Below, piece by piece: positions 7,295 through 15,422 of a DNA stretch of 64,000 nt. Each line of letters starts with the position of its first letter. The first letter of the stretch is position 1. The position numbers were made by a program, and so were the translations under genes. The notes under the pieces were generated by a model. The model worked only from the letters and a program-made list of their open reading frames with translations, was not told where the DNA came from and searched no databases. Origin of the DNA: Imperialibacter sp. EC-SDR9 (GTDB lineage: Bacteria; Bacteroidota; Bacteroidia; Cytophagales; Cyclobacteriaceae); assembly GCF_902498805.1 (NCBI RefSeq), contig NZ_LR701586.1, positions 1-64,000 of the forward strand, written 5' to 3'.

Positions 7295-7435
7295 ATGAAC
7301 CATCTTTTGCTCTTGACACCCATCGTCATTGGAAGCTGCGGGACATATAAGGATGACGTTGTTACCAAAAATTGTACGCCAAGTTATTTGCCGGATTTCA
7401 TTTCAATTGAAGTCGCCAAATTGCAAAAGCAATAA
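7295..7435 (+). pseudogene. Short lipoprotein-like ORF, probable truncated cassette remnant
   Basis: A 46-codon ORF starting with a lipoprotein signal-like segment (LLLLTPIVIGSCG) and a short tail. It is followed by AATGAATATGG, which resembles the left arm of the attC sites, and preceded by GTTATCGA, which resembles a cassette start box. It may be a cassette cut down by deletion. Nothing else convincing lies in 7203-7549. Confidence 0.35.
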
Positions 7436-7549
7436 AATGAATATGGTGGCGAAAAGACGAGCAAAAAACTACACGCAACAAAACAGCATTAAAACCAGTT
7501 TAGCTAAACCGGTGACAGGAGTACCAAAAAAGCAACAGCCTAAAAAACA

Positions 7550-8131
7550 ATGCAAGACATACTATTTGACTTTATAGCAAAATACATTACCCTGACCGAA
7601 GAGGAGAAGAACGCTATCAATTCTGTAGATATTTTTCGTTCGGTAAAAAAAGGCTCTGTTTTACTCAGCAAAGGACAACGATCGAAAAACAGCTACTTTG
7701 TCCTAAAAGGCTGTATCCGGACTTACTACATCATAGACGGAGAAGAAAGAACTACTGCTTTCTACACAGAAATGGACGCCCTAACACCTCATTGTGTGAT
7801 CAACAAAGCGCCCTCTGACTATTACATCAGTTGTGTTGAAGACACTATTCTTACAGTTTCAAATTTAGATATGGAAGCAGAGATCAACGCTAAATTTCCA
7901 AAGTTTGAAATCATGTGCAGAAAAATGTCGGAAGAGTTGTTGGCCAAACACCAAATAGACTTCGACGGGTTTAAGACTTCTTCCCCTGAGCAGCGATACC
8001 TGAATTTGATGCGATCACGCCCAGACCTTCTTCAACGGGTTCCGCAGCACCAGCTGGCAAGCTATCTCGGCATAAAACCACAATCATTGAGTAGGCTACG
8101 GGCAAGGATTTTAGAGAAAGACAAAGGGTAG
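7550..8131 (+). CDS. Crp/Fnr family transcriptional regulator
   Basis: A 193-residue regulator. A cyclic-nucleotide-binding-type beta roll spans about residues 20-120 (VKKGSVLLSKGQRSKNSYFVLKG, the usual strand-turn pattern), followed by a dimerisation helix and a C-terminal HTH with HQLASYLGIKPQSLSRLRARI. The subgroup typical of Bacteroidota lacks the conserved cNMP phosphate-binding arginine signature, so its ligand is unknown. It is similar to the regulator at 15423-16004: both end RSRPDLLQRVPQ-HLASY-GIKP-SLSR-R. It precedes the outer-membrane protein genes. Confidence 0.9.
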   Translation: MQDILFDFIAKYITLTEEEKNAINSVDIFRSVKKGSVLLSKGQRSKNSYFVLKGCIRTYYIIDGEERTTAFYTEMDALTPHCVINKAPSDYYISCVEDTILTVSNLDMEAEINAKFPKFEIMCRKMSEELLAKHQIDFDGFKTSSPEQRYLNLMRSRPDLLQRVPQHQLASYLGIKPQSLSRLRARILEKDKG

Positions 8132-8212
8132 GAGTCGTTTCTTAACTTAAGTGAACGTTTTGAGCCTGCCTGCCCATCTACTTTTGCAGCATCATTTTCA
8201 CCAAAAAAAGAT

Positions 8213-8830
8213 ATGCAAAAGAAAATTCTGGTCATTGGCCTCGCCTTATTGCTGACAAGCTTCTTACCACTCAAAGCTCAATCGGCCAAACAAGACAGTA
8301 CTTATAAAAAATGGTTTGTTGGCAGTACGCTATTACTCTTAGGCAATTTGGATGGCACTAACAATCCTGGGTATATACAAGTAAACGCAGGATATAGGAT
8401 TACACCCAAAGATGTTATTCAATTTAGGTTTAAAAAGTCTAAGTATGCGTGGCCACTAGGTATCCCTTTCGGGCCGGATTTTGATGGGCCAGGGCTCAAC
8501 TATCCAGGCCATGCACGCATACTTGCTCCTCAAATTGGGTACCAGCGGTTTTGGTGGAAAGGAGCCTATACATCTCTTTATGTATTGAATGCTTTTGAGA
8601 AATACATGGATGAGGATAAAAAGAAGATTGGAAACGGATTTACGCTATATACCGACTTCTACCTAGGGTATCAATTTAAGTTTTTCAAAGATCGTTTCTT
8701 TTTTGAACCAGCTATCGGATGTAGTTATTGGCCTCTGAGAACCGGTGTTCCGGATTCTTTTATAGCTGTTGAACAAAAGTGGCCTAACTACTTTATTCAA
8801 CCCGGGCTTGATTTAGGATTCAAGTTTTAG
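8213..8830 (+). CDS. Outer-membrane beta-barrel-like protein, paralogue A
   Basis: A 205-residue exported protein. The signal peptide (about 1-22, ending LKAQS) is followed by a mature domain of alternating aromatic strands and a C-terminal phenylalanine (LDLGFKF) typical of barrels inserted by BAM. It is a paralogue of the next gene: both share the AKQDSTYK segment, YAWP-G, YQRF-WKG and FKFFKDRFFFEP-type blocks. Function unknown; the pair probably arose by tandem duplication. Confidence 0.8.
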   Translation: MQKKILVIGLALLLTSFLPLKAQSAKQDSTYKKWFVGSTLLLLGNLDGTNNPGYIQVNAGYRITPKDVIQFRFKKSKYAWPLGIPFGPDFDGPGLNYPGHARILAPQIGYQRFWWKGAYTSLYVLNAFEKYMDEDKKKIGNGFTLYTDFYLGYQFKFFKDRFFFEPAIGCSYWPLRTGVPDSFIAVEQKWPNYFIQPGLDLGFKF

Positions 8831-9002
8831 CATCCATGTCGAGCCATTACCCCAATACTTTTTCACCGGACCCGCCCTGACGGCATCGAACTCAAAGAGG
8901 CAGTTTCGCTGCTGAATGCAGGTGATCTAAAACAAAGGGAACGATTTGTCGTGTCCCGCCAATCCACTTTTTCCATATCGTTTAACACAAGCAAAGACTC
9001 AA

Positions 9003-9629
9003 ATGAAAAAGAAAATTCTATTCGTTGTTCTTGTCATATTGATGATAAGCACGCCCCATCTAAAAGCACAGTACGCCAAACAAGACAGCACTTACAAGCG
9101 GTACTTCGTTGGTAGCACGATATTTCTGTTAGGTAATTTGGCCGGTGTGAACCCACCCAACTTTGCTCAACTCAACCTGGGCTATCGGATTACAGGAAAA
9201 GATGTTATCACAATAGAACCAAAAACCTGGAAATATGCATGGCCAAATGGTATTCACCCATTTCTAAACAAGGCATACGGAAAGGATGAAGAAAAATTCC
9301 CGGGATATGTGCGTGAATTTGGCTTATCGGTGGCCTACCAGCGATTTTTCTGGAAAGGCTTGTATGCCGAGCTTAATGTGATGCCTACGCTGCAAAATTT
9401 TGCGAATGAGGACGGCGATAAAATTGACAATGGCTTTCAGGTTTTCAATACGTACCGTGCTGGTTATCACATCAAACTTTTTAAGGATAAATTTTTTATT
9501 CAGCCATCTATTGCCATCACCCATCGTGCTTATCACACAACACTACCCGACGGGTTTAAACAGTTGGATGACAAATGGCCCAAGTTCATCTTCGGAGAAC
9601 CGGGATTTCACTTTGGGTTTAATTTTTAG
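9003..9629 (+). CDS. Outer-membrane beta-barrel-like protein, paralogue B
   Basis: A 208-residue exported protein. The frame is open upstream (TTG at 8946), but ATG 9003 gives a proper signal peptide (MKKKILFVVLVILMIS, cleavage after LKAQ). It is homologous along its length to the preceding gene (AKQDSTYKRYFVGSTIFLLGNL; KLFKDKFFIQPSI; final FNF). It is followed 10 bp later by a membrane protein gene, with which it may be cotranscribed. Confidence 0.8.
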   Translation: MKKKILFVVLVILMISTPHLKAQYAKQDSTYKRYFVGSTIFLLGNLAGVNPPNFAQLNLGYRITGKDVITIEPKTWKYAWPNGIHPFLNKAYGKDEEKFPGYVREFGLSVAYQRFFWKGLYAELNVMPTLQNFANEDGDKIDNGFQVFNTYRAGYHIKLFKDKFFIQPSIAITHRAYHTTLPDGFKQLDDKWPKFIFGEPGFHFGFNF

Positions 9630-9639
9630 TTGATGACTT

Positions 9640-10059
9640 ATGAGCACACAGGAAACACTGCATGACATCAAAGTCAGTTTGAAATTGAAGCTCGCTACGC
9701 TGTGGGCGAGCTTTATGTTTCTCTATATTTATGTTGATTATTTCGCTCTGTACATGCCTGGCAAGATAGAAGGTATGCTGGCGGGGAAGGTGTTTGTATT
9801 CGATATTACGCAAGGATTTCTTTTGCTTGCACTCGCCTCAGTGACAATTCCGGCACTGATGATTTTCCTTTCCGTTGCCTTGCCGCATAAAGCAAATCGT
9901 TGGGCAAACATCGTTATTGCCACGGTGTATATTCCTTATACGTTGTTTAACCTGGCTGGCGAGGCATGGATGCACATGGTGTTTGGCGCCGTTGTAGAAG
10001 TAGCTCTTCTTAGTCTGATTATCCGTTATGCTTGGACATGGCCTCGTATCGAAGCATGA
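9640..10059 (+). CDS. DUF6326-like small integral membrane protein
   Basis: A 139-residue protein with four transmembrane segments (about 20-38, 58-80, 88-106 and 112-130). The YVDYFALYMPGKIEGM motif after the first helix is what I associate with the DUF6326 family. Function unknown. It begins 10 bp after the outer-membrane paralogue gene. Confidence 0.7.
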   Translation: MSTQETLHDIKVSLKLKLATLWASFMFLYIYVDYFALYMPGKIEGMLAGKVFVFDITQGFLLLALASVTIPALMIFLSVALPHKANRWANIVIATVYIPYTLFNLAGEAWMHMVFGAVVEVALLSLIIRYAWTWPRIEA

Positions 10060-10084
10060 GTGGTGAATAATTTTCATAATTATT

Positions 10085-10195
10085 GGAATGTTCAGGTTAG
10101 TTGAGTGTGGCTGGCTTGGATTCTCCGCCGCAACGCCTATTTTTAACAACCGATATCGGTTGAGTGGCTATTTGCCGATGAGCAATTAACTGCAT
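10085..10195 (+). repeat. Degenerate solitary attC-like sequence with internal palindrome
   Basis: The segment GGCTTGGATTCTCCGCCGCA followed by GAGTGGCTATTTGC matches the conserved central blocks of the array attC sites, but clear terminal boxes are missing. CAACCGATATCGGTTG (10147-10162) is a perfect 16-bp palindrome in the middle. It lies upstream of a regulator gene, so the palindrome could also serve as an operator. Confidence 0.5.
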
Positions 10196-10304
10196 TGTAA
10201 AATCCGGCGCACGGGTTGGGCATTGTCGCCAACCTTAAAATAACCGCTCATTTCTATTTGGGTACGGTCCATTTCGAAATGAAAGAGGCCACGAAGAGGA
10301 TTAT

Positions 10305-12107
10305 TTGACTACTGCTCCTAACATATCTGATAAAATCAGCATTGCGGTTCTTCCGTTCGTGAATATGAGTGCGAGCGAGGAAAACGAGTATTTCAGCGAT
10401 GGTATTACTGAGGAGATTATCAATGCATTGGCACAGATCGACAGACTGAAAGTCAGTTCCAGAACATCTGCATTCTACTTCAAAGGGAAAAACATTCCGA
10501 TTTCTGAGATTGGAAAAGCGCTTGGAGTTTCTACTATCCTTGAAGGGAGTGTTCGGCTTTCAGGTAATAACATCCGAATTACAGCGCAGCTGATTGATGC
10601 TGTCGAAGACTTTCATTTTTGGTCTAAAAGCTGGGATAGGCAATTGGACAACATATTTGAGGTTCAGGATGAGATCAGCTTGTTGGTGGCTGAACGGTTG
10701 CGAGAGCACTTAGGCCATTTTGAAATTCAGGAACACCTTGTCCTGCCCAATACCCGAAGCGTGGATGCTTACAAACTTTTCCTCAAAGGGCGACAAACTT
10801 TCAATAAATGGAACCCTGAAGATGTCAGGCAATCCATGGAGTTTTACAGGAAGGCTGTGGAAATAGATGCTAATCATGCTGAGTCAATGGTGGGGTTGGC
10901 TGGTGCCTATAGTTTTCTAGCTACGATCGGGATTATCCCTTATGCCGAAGGTTGGGACAAGTGTTCGGAGCTCATCCAGCACGCTTTAACTATTGATGAT
11001 AAACTCCCCAGCGCCTACTATCAACTGGCCAATCTGGCTTTTTATACCAGGGGCAGTTACAGTGAAGCATTTGAGAACGCTTCCAAAGCGGTGAGAATAA
11101 ATCCAAATTATGTGGAGTCCCGTCATTTAATGTCATTTCTCCACATTCTGGCAGGAAGGAAATCAGAAGCAAAAAAACACTTGTCGCATGCGCTGAGTAT
11201 TGACCCACTTTCTCAGGAAACGCAGTTTTACAATGCCTATGTCGAGTACATGTCTGAAAATTATGCCTCCTCCATAAGCCAGTTAGATGCATGCCTGGAA
11301 GCGAACCCGATGAATGTCCCCGTACATTCTGTGAAAGCTTACTGTCTGCTCAAAACTGAAAGGTATGATGAGGTGATTGACTATTTTGACGCCTTGCCCA
11401 CTCAGATCGTTGTAACTGCTGAAAAGATAGGTTTAAGCGCCCTTGCCTATGCGTTAAAAGGTGATTCAGTCAATGCCGGAAAATTCACCAAATTATTGGA
11501 ACAGAGAGCGAACGGTATCGATGATTTTGTAGCGGACTCCTATCTGTTTTTACTGGCTGCCTCAACTGGTAATAGCAATAAAGCATTTGCCTTTGTAGAA
11601 AACACCTTGAAATCACCCTCCCCGCTTTTATTGATGAGGTATTCAGATCCACTGGTCAACCCAATAAAAGCGGATCCACGCTATTCGAACTTTCATCAGA
11701 AACTTTTTCCTGCGGAGTTATTCGAAGTAACGGGTGCCCCTGTGGACAAGAAACCCATACTTGATGCAACTGCTGCCGCTGCTCTCAAAACCAGGCTGGA
11801 GCTACTGATCGAAACAAGTAAACCTTACCTAAATCCGGAACTTACCTTGCGTTCGTTGGCGGATCAACTGGAAACGAAAGCAAACCAACTGTCGTGGCTG
11901 CTCAATGACACCATTGGCAAAAACTTCAACAGCTTTGTCAATCAATACCGCATCGAAGAGTTCAAAAAAATCGCCAAAGATCCCAGGAACGACAACTTTA
12001 CCATTGAAGGATTAGCCTACAATTGTGGCTTCAATTCCAAAACAGTTTTCAATACCTATTTCAAACAGCAAACCGGCCTTACCCCAAGCGAGTTTCTGAA
12101 GGCCTAG
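10305..12107 (+). CDS. TPR-containing transcriptional regulator with AraC-type HTH (paralogue 1)
   Basis: A 600-residue protein with three parts. An N-terminal TolB/FlgO-like domain (about 10-130) starts SIAVLPFVNMSASEENEYFSDGITEEI, as in CadC-like and adenylate-cyclase-associated regulators. A TPR solenoid follows (about 145-470), then a C-terminal AraC-type double HTH (about 495-600: LRSLADQLETKANQLSWLL and IEGLAYNCGFNSKTVFNTYF). TTG 10305 is taken as the start because the conserved domain begins only 12 residues later and no ATG precedes it. It has the same length as the paralogue at 53818-55620. No membrane segment is seen, so it is probably cytoplasmic. Confidence 0.85.
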   Translation: MTTAPNISDKISIAVLPFVNMSASEENEYFSDGITEEIINALAQIDRLKVSSRTSAFYFKGKNIPISEIGKALGVSTILEGSVRLSGNNIRITAQLIDAVEDFHFWSKSWDRQLDNIFEVQDEISLLVAERLREHLGHFEIQEHLVLPNTRSVDAYKLFLKGRQTFNKWNPEDVRQSMEFYRKAVEIDANHAESMVGLAGAYSFLATIGIIPYAEGWDKCSELIQHALTIDDKLPSAYYQLANLAFYTRGSYSEAFENASKAVRINPNYVESRHLMSFLHILAGRKSEAKKHLSHALSIDPLSQETQFYNAYVEYMSENYASSISQLDACLEANPMNVPVHSVKAYCLLKTERYDEVIDYFDALPTQIVVTAEKIGLSALAYALKGDSVNAGKFTKLLEQRANGIDDFVADSYLFLLAASTGNSNKAFAFVENTLKSPSPLLLMRYSDPLVNPIKADPRYSNFHQKLFPAELFEVTGAPVDKKPILDATAAAALKTRLELLIETSKPYLNPELTLRSLADQLETKANQLSWLLNDTIGKNFNSFVNQYRIEEFKKIAKDPRNDNFTIEGLAYNCGFNSKTVFNTYFKQQTGLTPSEFLKA

Positions 12108-12136
12108 TCTTTTTCACCTCCTTCTTCTCAAAAGTT

Positions 12137-12158
12137 GTTCGGAATCATGATTCCGAAC
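12137..12158. promoter_or_regulatory. Perfect 22-bp palindrome, candidate operator
   Basis: The half-site GTTCGGAATCA (12137-12147) is followed directly by its exact reverse complement (12148-12158), 30 bp downstream of the TPR/AraC regulator gene and about 70 bp upstream of the next gene. The GTTCSGAAT core recurs in the gap between the second TPR/AraC regulator and its downstream gene (53767-53796). Confidence 0.55.
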
Positions 12159-12227
12159 ACGGTCACCCCAATCCCGAACGTCCGCTACGGTCAGGCATCC
12201 GTTCTTTGAATCAAAACTCAAAGGGCT

Positions 12228-12821
12228 ATGAAAATCACACGATTAACATTTTTGATTTTGCTGGTGTGCTCTTCTTCAGCTTTTGCTCAACAGAGAGAGG
12301 GCACTAAGGCAAAACTGAAAACAAGGTTTGGGGACAGGCTGGCGCTCAAAGCCGACTACTTCGGAGAGCTGGTGCTCCATCCTGGTCTGAGCGTAGGGGT
12401 GGACTACACCGTAGCTGAAAACGAGTGGGCTACGCTGCATTGGGACACTGACCTTGGCGGCTTCTGGCATCGCTGGAACAACTCATCGGTTTTTCTGAAA
12501 ACAGCTTTTGGCTTCCGGTTGACCATCGGCTCCGTGTTCGCCGACATCAACCTGGGCGTTGGCTACATGCATACATGGGCTGCGGGTTCCTTGTACCAAA
12601 GAGCTGAAGAGGGTGGTGTGGAGACAGCTACCAATTGGGGGCGCTCACACTTTATGCCCAACACATCTTTCCTGATAGGCTGGGATGGAAGCAGAAGAAA
12701 CAATCAGCGGTGGGCCGTTCACGCAGGGCCCGAAGTATACCTGCAATCTTCATTCAATCGCATTTTCCTGCCGCATGTAGCGGCCAAAATCGGTTTCACT
12801 TACAAACTCAATCAACAATGA
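12228..12821 (+). CDS. Exported outer-membrane beta-barrel-like protein
   Basis: A 197-residue protein with a signal peptide (about 1-20, ending SAFAQ). The mature part has regular amphipathic aromatic strands (for example ALKADYFGELVLHPGLSVGVDYTV), suggesting a small beta-barrel. No family recognised. Its stop overlaps the start of the hydrolase gene by 4 bp (ATGA), so the two are likely translationally coupled. It lies downstream of a TPR/AraC regulator and the palindrome at 12137, a plausible target. Confidence 0.75.
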   Translation: MKITRLTFLILLVCSSSAFAQQREGTKAKLKTRFGDRLALKADYFGELVLHPGLSVGVDYTVAENEWATLHWDTDLGGFWHRWNNSSVFLKTAFGFRLTIGSVFADINLGVGYMHTWAAGSLYQRAEEGGVETATNWGRSHFMPNTSFLIGWDGSRRNNQRWAVHAGPEVYLQSSFNRIFLPHVAAKIGFTYKLNQQ

Positions 12822-13846
12822 AAAACCTAACCATACTCATTGCTATTCCGGTGCTCATGCTCCTTGCGGCTTGCCAAAAGGAATCATTTTATCAGGGCGA
12901 CCACTTCTTTGTGAAAAACGCAGGCGCTGAGATGCCGGTGTTTGTAAAAGGCAATATTGCCTCGGGCACCTTCATTCTTTTCCTCCATGGAGGCCCTGGA
13001 GGCAGTGCTTCACTTCCCTCATTTATGCCTGTGTCGCATGAACTGGAAAAGGACTTCGCCTTTGCTTATTGGGACCAAAGAGGCTCTGGCCTATCCGGGG
13101 GCAATCCCGACCCTGCCACCTTCACGGTAGAGCAATTTGTGGACGACCTTGATCTTGTGGTTGATGTGATCAGGCAGCGTTTCGATAACCCCCGGATTGT
13201 TATTTACGGCATCAGTTGGGGAGGTGCATTGGGAAGTGCCTACCTGAGCACCGCCGACTACCAAAAGAAAATAGATGGATTTATCTGCATGAACAGCGGC
13301 CATAATTTAGTCGAAGGACTGCCCAAATCAGTAGTTTTTGTGAAAAACTATGCGCAGCAGCAAATTGAGCTAGGGGTTGATGTAGCCTACTGGACGGAGG
13401 CACGAGACTGGTGTGCTGCAGCACCGGACATGACCGTCGTCGACAATTATTTCAAATATGACTCATACCTGTCCAATACCAATGCCTACAGAAGAAATTC
13501 TGATCAGGAAGTGCAAGGGCCGGAAGTGGGTGCTTTGGGCACGATGAATTCTTACCTTTCCCTTGCCCTGTTTTTCAATGGCCGGTACCTGGCGAAGCGT
13601 TTCAATATTTTGGAGCTCAATCTCAGTAAAGACATGGAAAGAATTAAAATCCCCTCTCTGGTGATTTGGGGAAGGCATGACGGAGTCAATACCATTGAAA
13701 TGGGGTACGACGCCTACAGCAGCATTGGAGGGCCAGATTTCACTGAAAAGGAACTGGTCATTCTCGAAAACAGTGCCCACGAGGGGTATATGGAAGAGCA
13801 GGAACTATTCATCAACACCTTCCAAAGATTTGTGAAAGGTCTCTGA
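12818..13846 (+). CDS. Alpha/beta hydrolase lipoprotein, proline iminopeptidase-like
   Basis: A 342-residue hydrolase. A lipoprotein signal with lipobox LLAAC (Cys19) is followed by an alpha/beta fold. The oxyanion segment is HGGPGG (57-62), then WDQRGSGLS, the nucleophile elbow is GISWGG (Ser133), with a late Asp in WGRHDG and a His in ENSAHEG. HGGPGG with DQRGSG is characteristic of the proline iminopeptidase/epoxide hydrolase branch. ATG 12818 is chosen because it gives the lipoprotein signal and overlaps the preceding stop. The substrate is unknown. Confidence 0.85.
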   Translation: MKNLTILIAIPVLMLLAACQKESFYQGDHFFVKNAGAEMPVFVKGNIASGTFILFLHGGPGGSASLPSFMPVSHELEKDFAFAYWDQRGSGLSGGNPDPATFTVEQFVDDLDLVVDVIRQRFDNPRIVIYGISWGGALGSAYLSTADYQKKIDGFICMNSGHNLVEGLPKSVVFVKNYAQQQIELGVDVAYWTEARDWCAAAPDMTVVDNYFKYDSYLSNTNAYRRNSDQEVQGPEVGALGTMNSYLSLALFFNGRYLAKRFNILELNLSKDMERIKIPSLVIWGRHDGVNTIEMGYDAYSSIGGPDFTEKELVILENSAHEGYMEEQELFINTFQRFVKGL

Positions 13847-13857
13847 AAAAATAAACC

Positions 13858-13994
13858 ATGAAATAGCCATAAGGAAAGTCCATACCCAGCGGAATGAATA
13901 AAGTCGGAAAATAGTCGACTATCGCTTCCAAAAGGTTTTGGCTATTCCCGCTTCGGCGGACCGATCTGGCCGCTAAAAAGTAAATTTTATACAG
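13858..13994 (+). repeat. Copy A of dispersed leader-like repeat (ATGAAATAG element)
   Basis: Begins ATGAAATAGCCATAAGG, continues through a CGGAATGAATAAAGTCGG block, AGTCGACT and TTGGCTATTCC, and ends GGCCGCTAAAAAG with TTTTATACAG. AATAGCCA near the start pairs with TGGCTATT near the end. It abuts copy B directly, forming a tandem pair. Copy A also carries an extra CTTCGGCGGACC insert. Confidence 0.8.
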
Positions 13995-14117
13995 ATGAAA
14001 TAGCCATAAGGAGAGCCATACCTAGCGGAAATGAATAAAGTCGGAGAACAGTCGACTATCACTTCCGAAATGCTATTGGCTATTCCATGTGGCCGCTGAA
14101 AAACAAATTTTATACAC
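13995..14117 (+). repeat. Copy B of ATGAAATAG element, ending at a start codon
   Basis: Same layout as copy A. The last base of the repeat (TTTTATACAC) is followed by ATGAAA, the start of the oxidoreductase gene at 14118. The first nine bases, ATG AAA TAG, form a minimal two-codon ORF. Confidence 0.8.
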
Positions 14118-15107
14118 ATGAAAGCAGTTAAATATACAAAATACGGCGCTCCCAGTGTTTTGAATCTGGTTGAAATAAAAAAGCCGCAGCCAAAGGACAA
14201 CGAGGTCCTTGTTAAAATTTACGCCACTACTGTCACCTCAGGTGATACGAGGTTGCGAAGTTCAGATTTCCCACCGGTTGCCTGGCTCATTGCCAGGCTG
14301 CTGTTCGGCGTGTTGAAGCCGAAAAAGGAGATTCTGGGTCATGAATTTTCGGGAATTGTCGAAGCAGTTGGCAAGGATGTCACCAAATACAAGGTGGGTG
14401 ATGAAGTGGTAGGGACGCCAACCATGCTGCCCACAGGCTCTTACACTGAGTATCTATGCATTCCCGAGGAGAGAAATAAAGGCATGCTGGCATTGAAGCC
14501 CAAAATCCTCAGTTTCAATGAAGCTGCAGCCCTTCCTGTTGGGGGAATGACGGCCTTGTTTCTACTGAAAAAGGCCCGGTTAAGCAAAGGACAACAAGTG
14601 CTGATTTACGGTGCTTCGGGCAGTGTAGGAAGCCATGCTATCCAAATTGCCAAAGCGCTGGGCGCTACCGTATCTGCTGTATGCAGCAGTGCCAATTTCG
14701 ATATGGTAAAATCACTTGGAGCCGATAGCACTGTGGATTACAAGCTGCGGGACTATTCTTTGCTTGAGAAGAAGTTTGATATTGTTTTTGATGCCGTGGG
14801 AAAAACCTCGAAAGCAAAAGCCAGCAAAGTGCTGAAAAAGGGAGGCCGGTTTGCATCAGTAGCGGCTTTCACTTCACCGACTCAGCAGCATTTGGATGAA
14901 TTGTGCCAGCTGGCTGAAGAAGGGAAAATCAAGCCATTTGTTGACAAAACGTTCTCCTTGTCTGATATAGTGGAAGCCCATGAATATGTAGACAGTGGGC
15001 GAAAAAGAGGTAATGTCGTTGTTGAGGTCGTTAAATCATCGAAAAAAGCACCGGTTCCTGTAAAGCACAAAAGTGGCCTGCGGCTCAGTCCTGCCCAGGC
15101 GCTGTAA
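14118..15107 (+). CDS. MDR-superfamily NAD(P)-dependent oxidoreductase (quinone oxidoreductase-like)
   Basis: A 329-residue medium-chain dehydrogenase/reductase. The N-terminal GroES-like catalytic domain (about 1-130, with GHEFSGIVEAVG) lacks the structural-zinc cysteine cluster, so it is probably zinc-independent. The Rossmann domain has VLIYGASGSVGSHAIQIAKALGA (about 155-178). The C-terminus has DIVEAHEYVDSGRKRGNVVV, typical of this subgroup. It is a paralogue of the genes at 16145 and 52720. It is preceded by two tandem copies of the ATGAAATAG repeat ending exactly at its ATG. It ends with an unusual charged tail (SSKKAPVPVKHKSG). Confidence 0.88.
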   Translation: MKAVKYTKYGAPSVLNLVEIKKPQPKDNEVLVKIYATTVTSGDTRLRSSDFPPVAWLIARLLFGVLKPKKEILGHEFSGIVEAVGKDVTKYKVGDEVVGTPTMLPTGSYTEYLCIPEERNKGMLALKPKILSFNEAAALPVGGMTALFLLKKARLSKGQQVLIYGASGSVGSHAIQIAKALGATVSAVCSSANFDMVKSLGADSTVDYKLRDYSLLEKKFDIVFDAVGKTSKAKASKVLKKGGRFASVAAFTSPTQQHLDELCQLAEEGKIKPFVDKTFSLSDIVEAHEYVDSGRKRGNVVVEVVKSSKKAPVPVKHKSGLRLSPAQAL

Positions 15108-15143
15108 CCCCTTTGTTTTTACAGGCAAAAAAACGAATTTGTT

Positions 15144-15179
15144 CTCCCTCAGAGTCCCTTTGAGAAGACTCTGAGGGAG
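15144..15179. terminator. Strong hairpin, probable terminator
   Basis: CTCCCTCAGAGTC (15144-15156) and its exact complement (15167-15179) form a 13-bp stem with a 10-nt loop, 36 bp after the oxidoreductase stop. There is no U tract on the + side. The rest of 15108-15422 holds no gene; a short GC-rich imperfect repeat at about 15321-15360 is the only other structure. Confidence 0.6.
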
Positions 15180-15422
15180 GGCGTTTGAAAATATGGCCTA
15201 AACACACAGTATCTGGCTCGAAAACTTACGAATAGGAAAACCAATAACAGGCACAAGTAATCCATAGGCTTATGCCCTAGTGGCAAAGGACATTTGAATC
15301 GGATAGTTTTAAAGAAACTAACAGCGGCCAGGCCGAGAGGTTTTGCCAGCCGTTAGCGGTAAACTGGTACGACAAGAGAGCACAAGAAAGGCGTTTTACA
15401 TGCCAGAGATTAAGTTTTTCTC

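Noticed and set aside
13858-14117. Tandem repeats considered as a CRISPR array
   Set aside because: Only two adjacent copies of about 125 bp with no unique spacers and no cas genes.
15321-15360. Short inverted repeat CTAAC...GTTAG near 15.3 kb as an attC
   Set aside because: Does not share the conserved central block of the attC family and lacks a cassette; probably chance or a minor hairpin.
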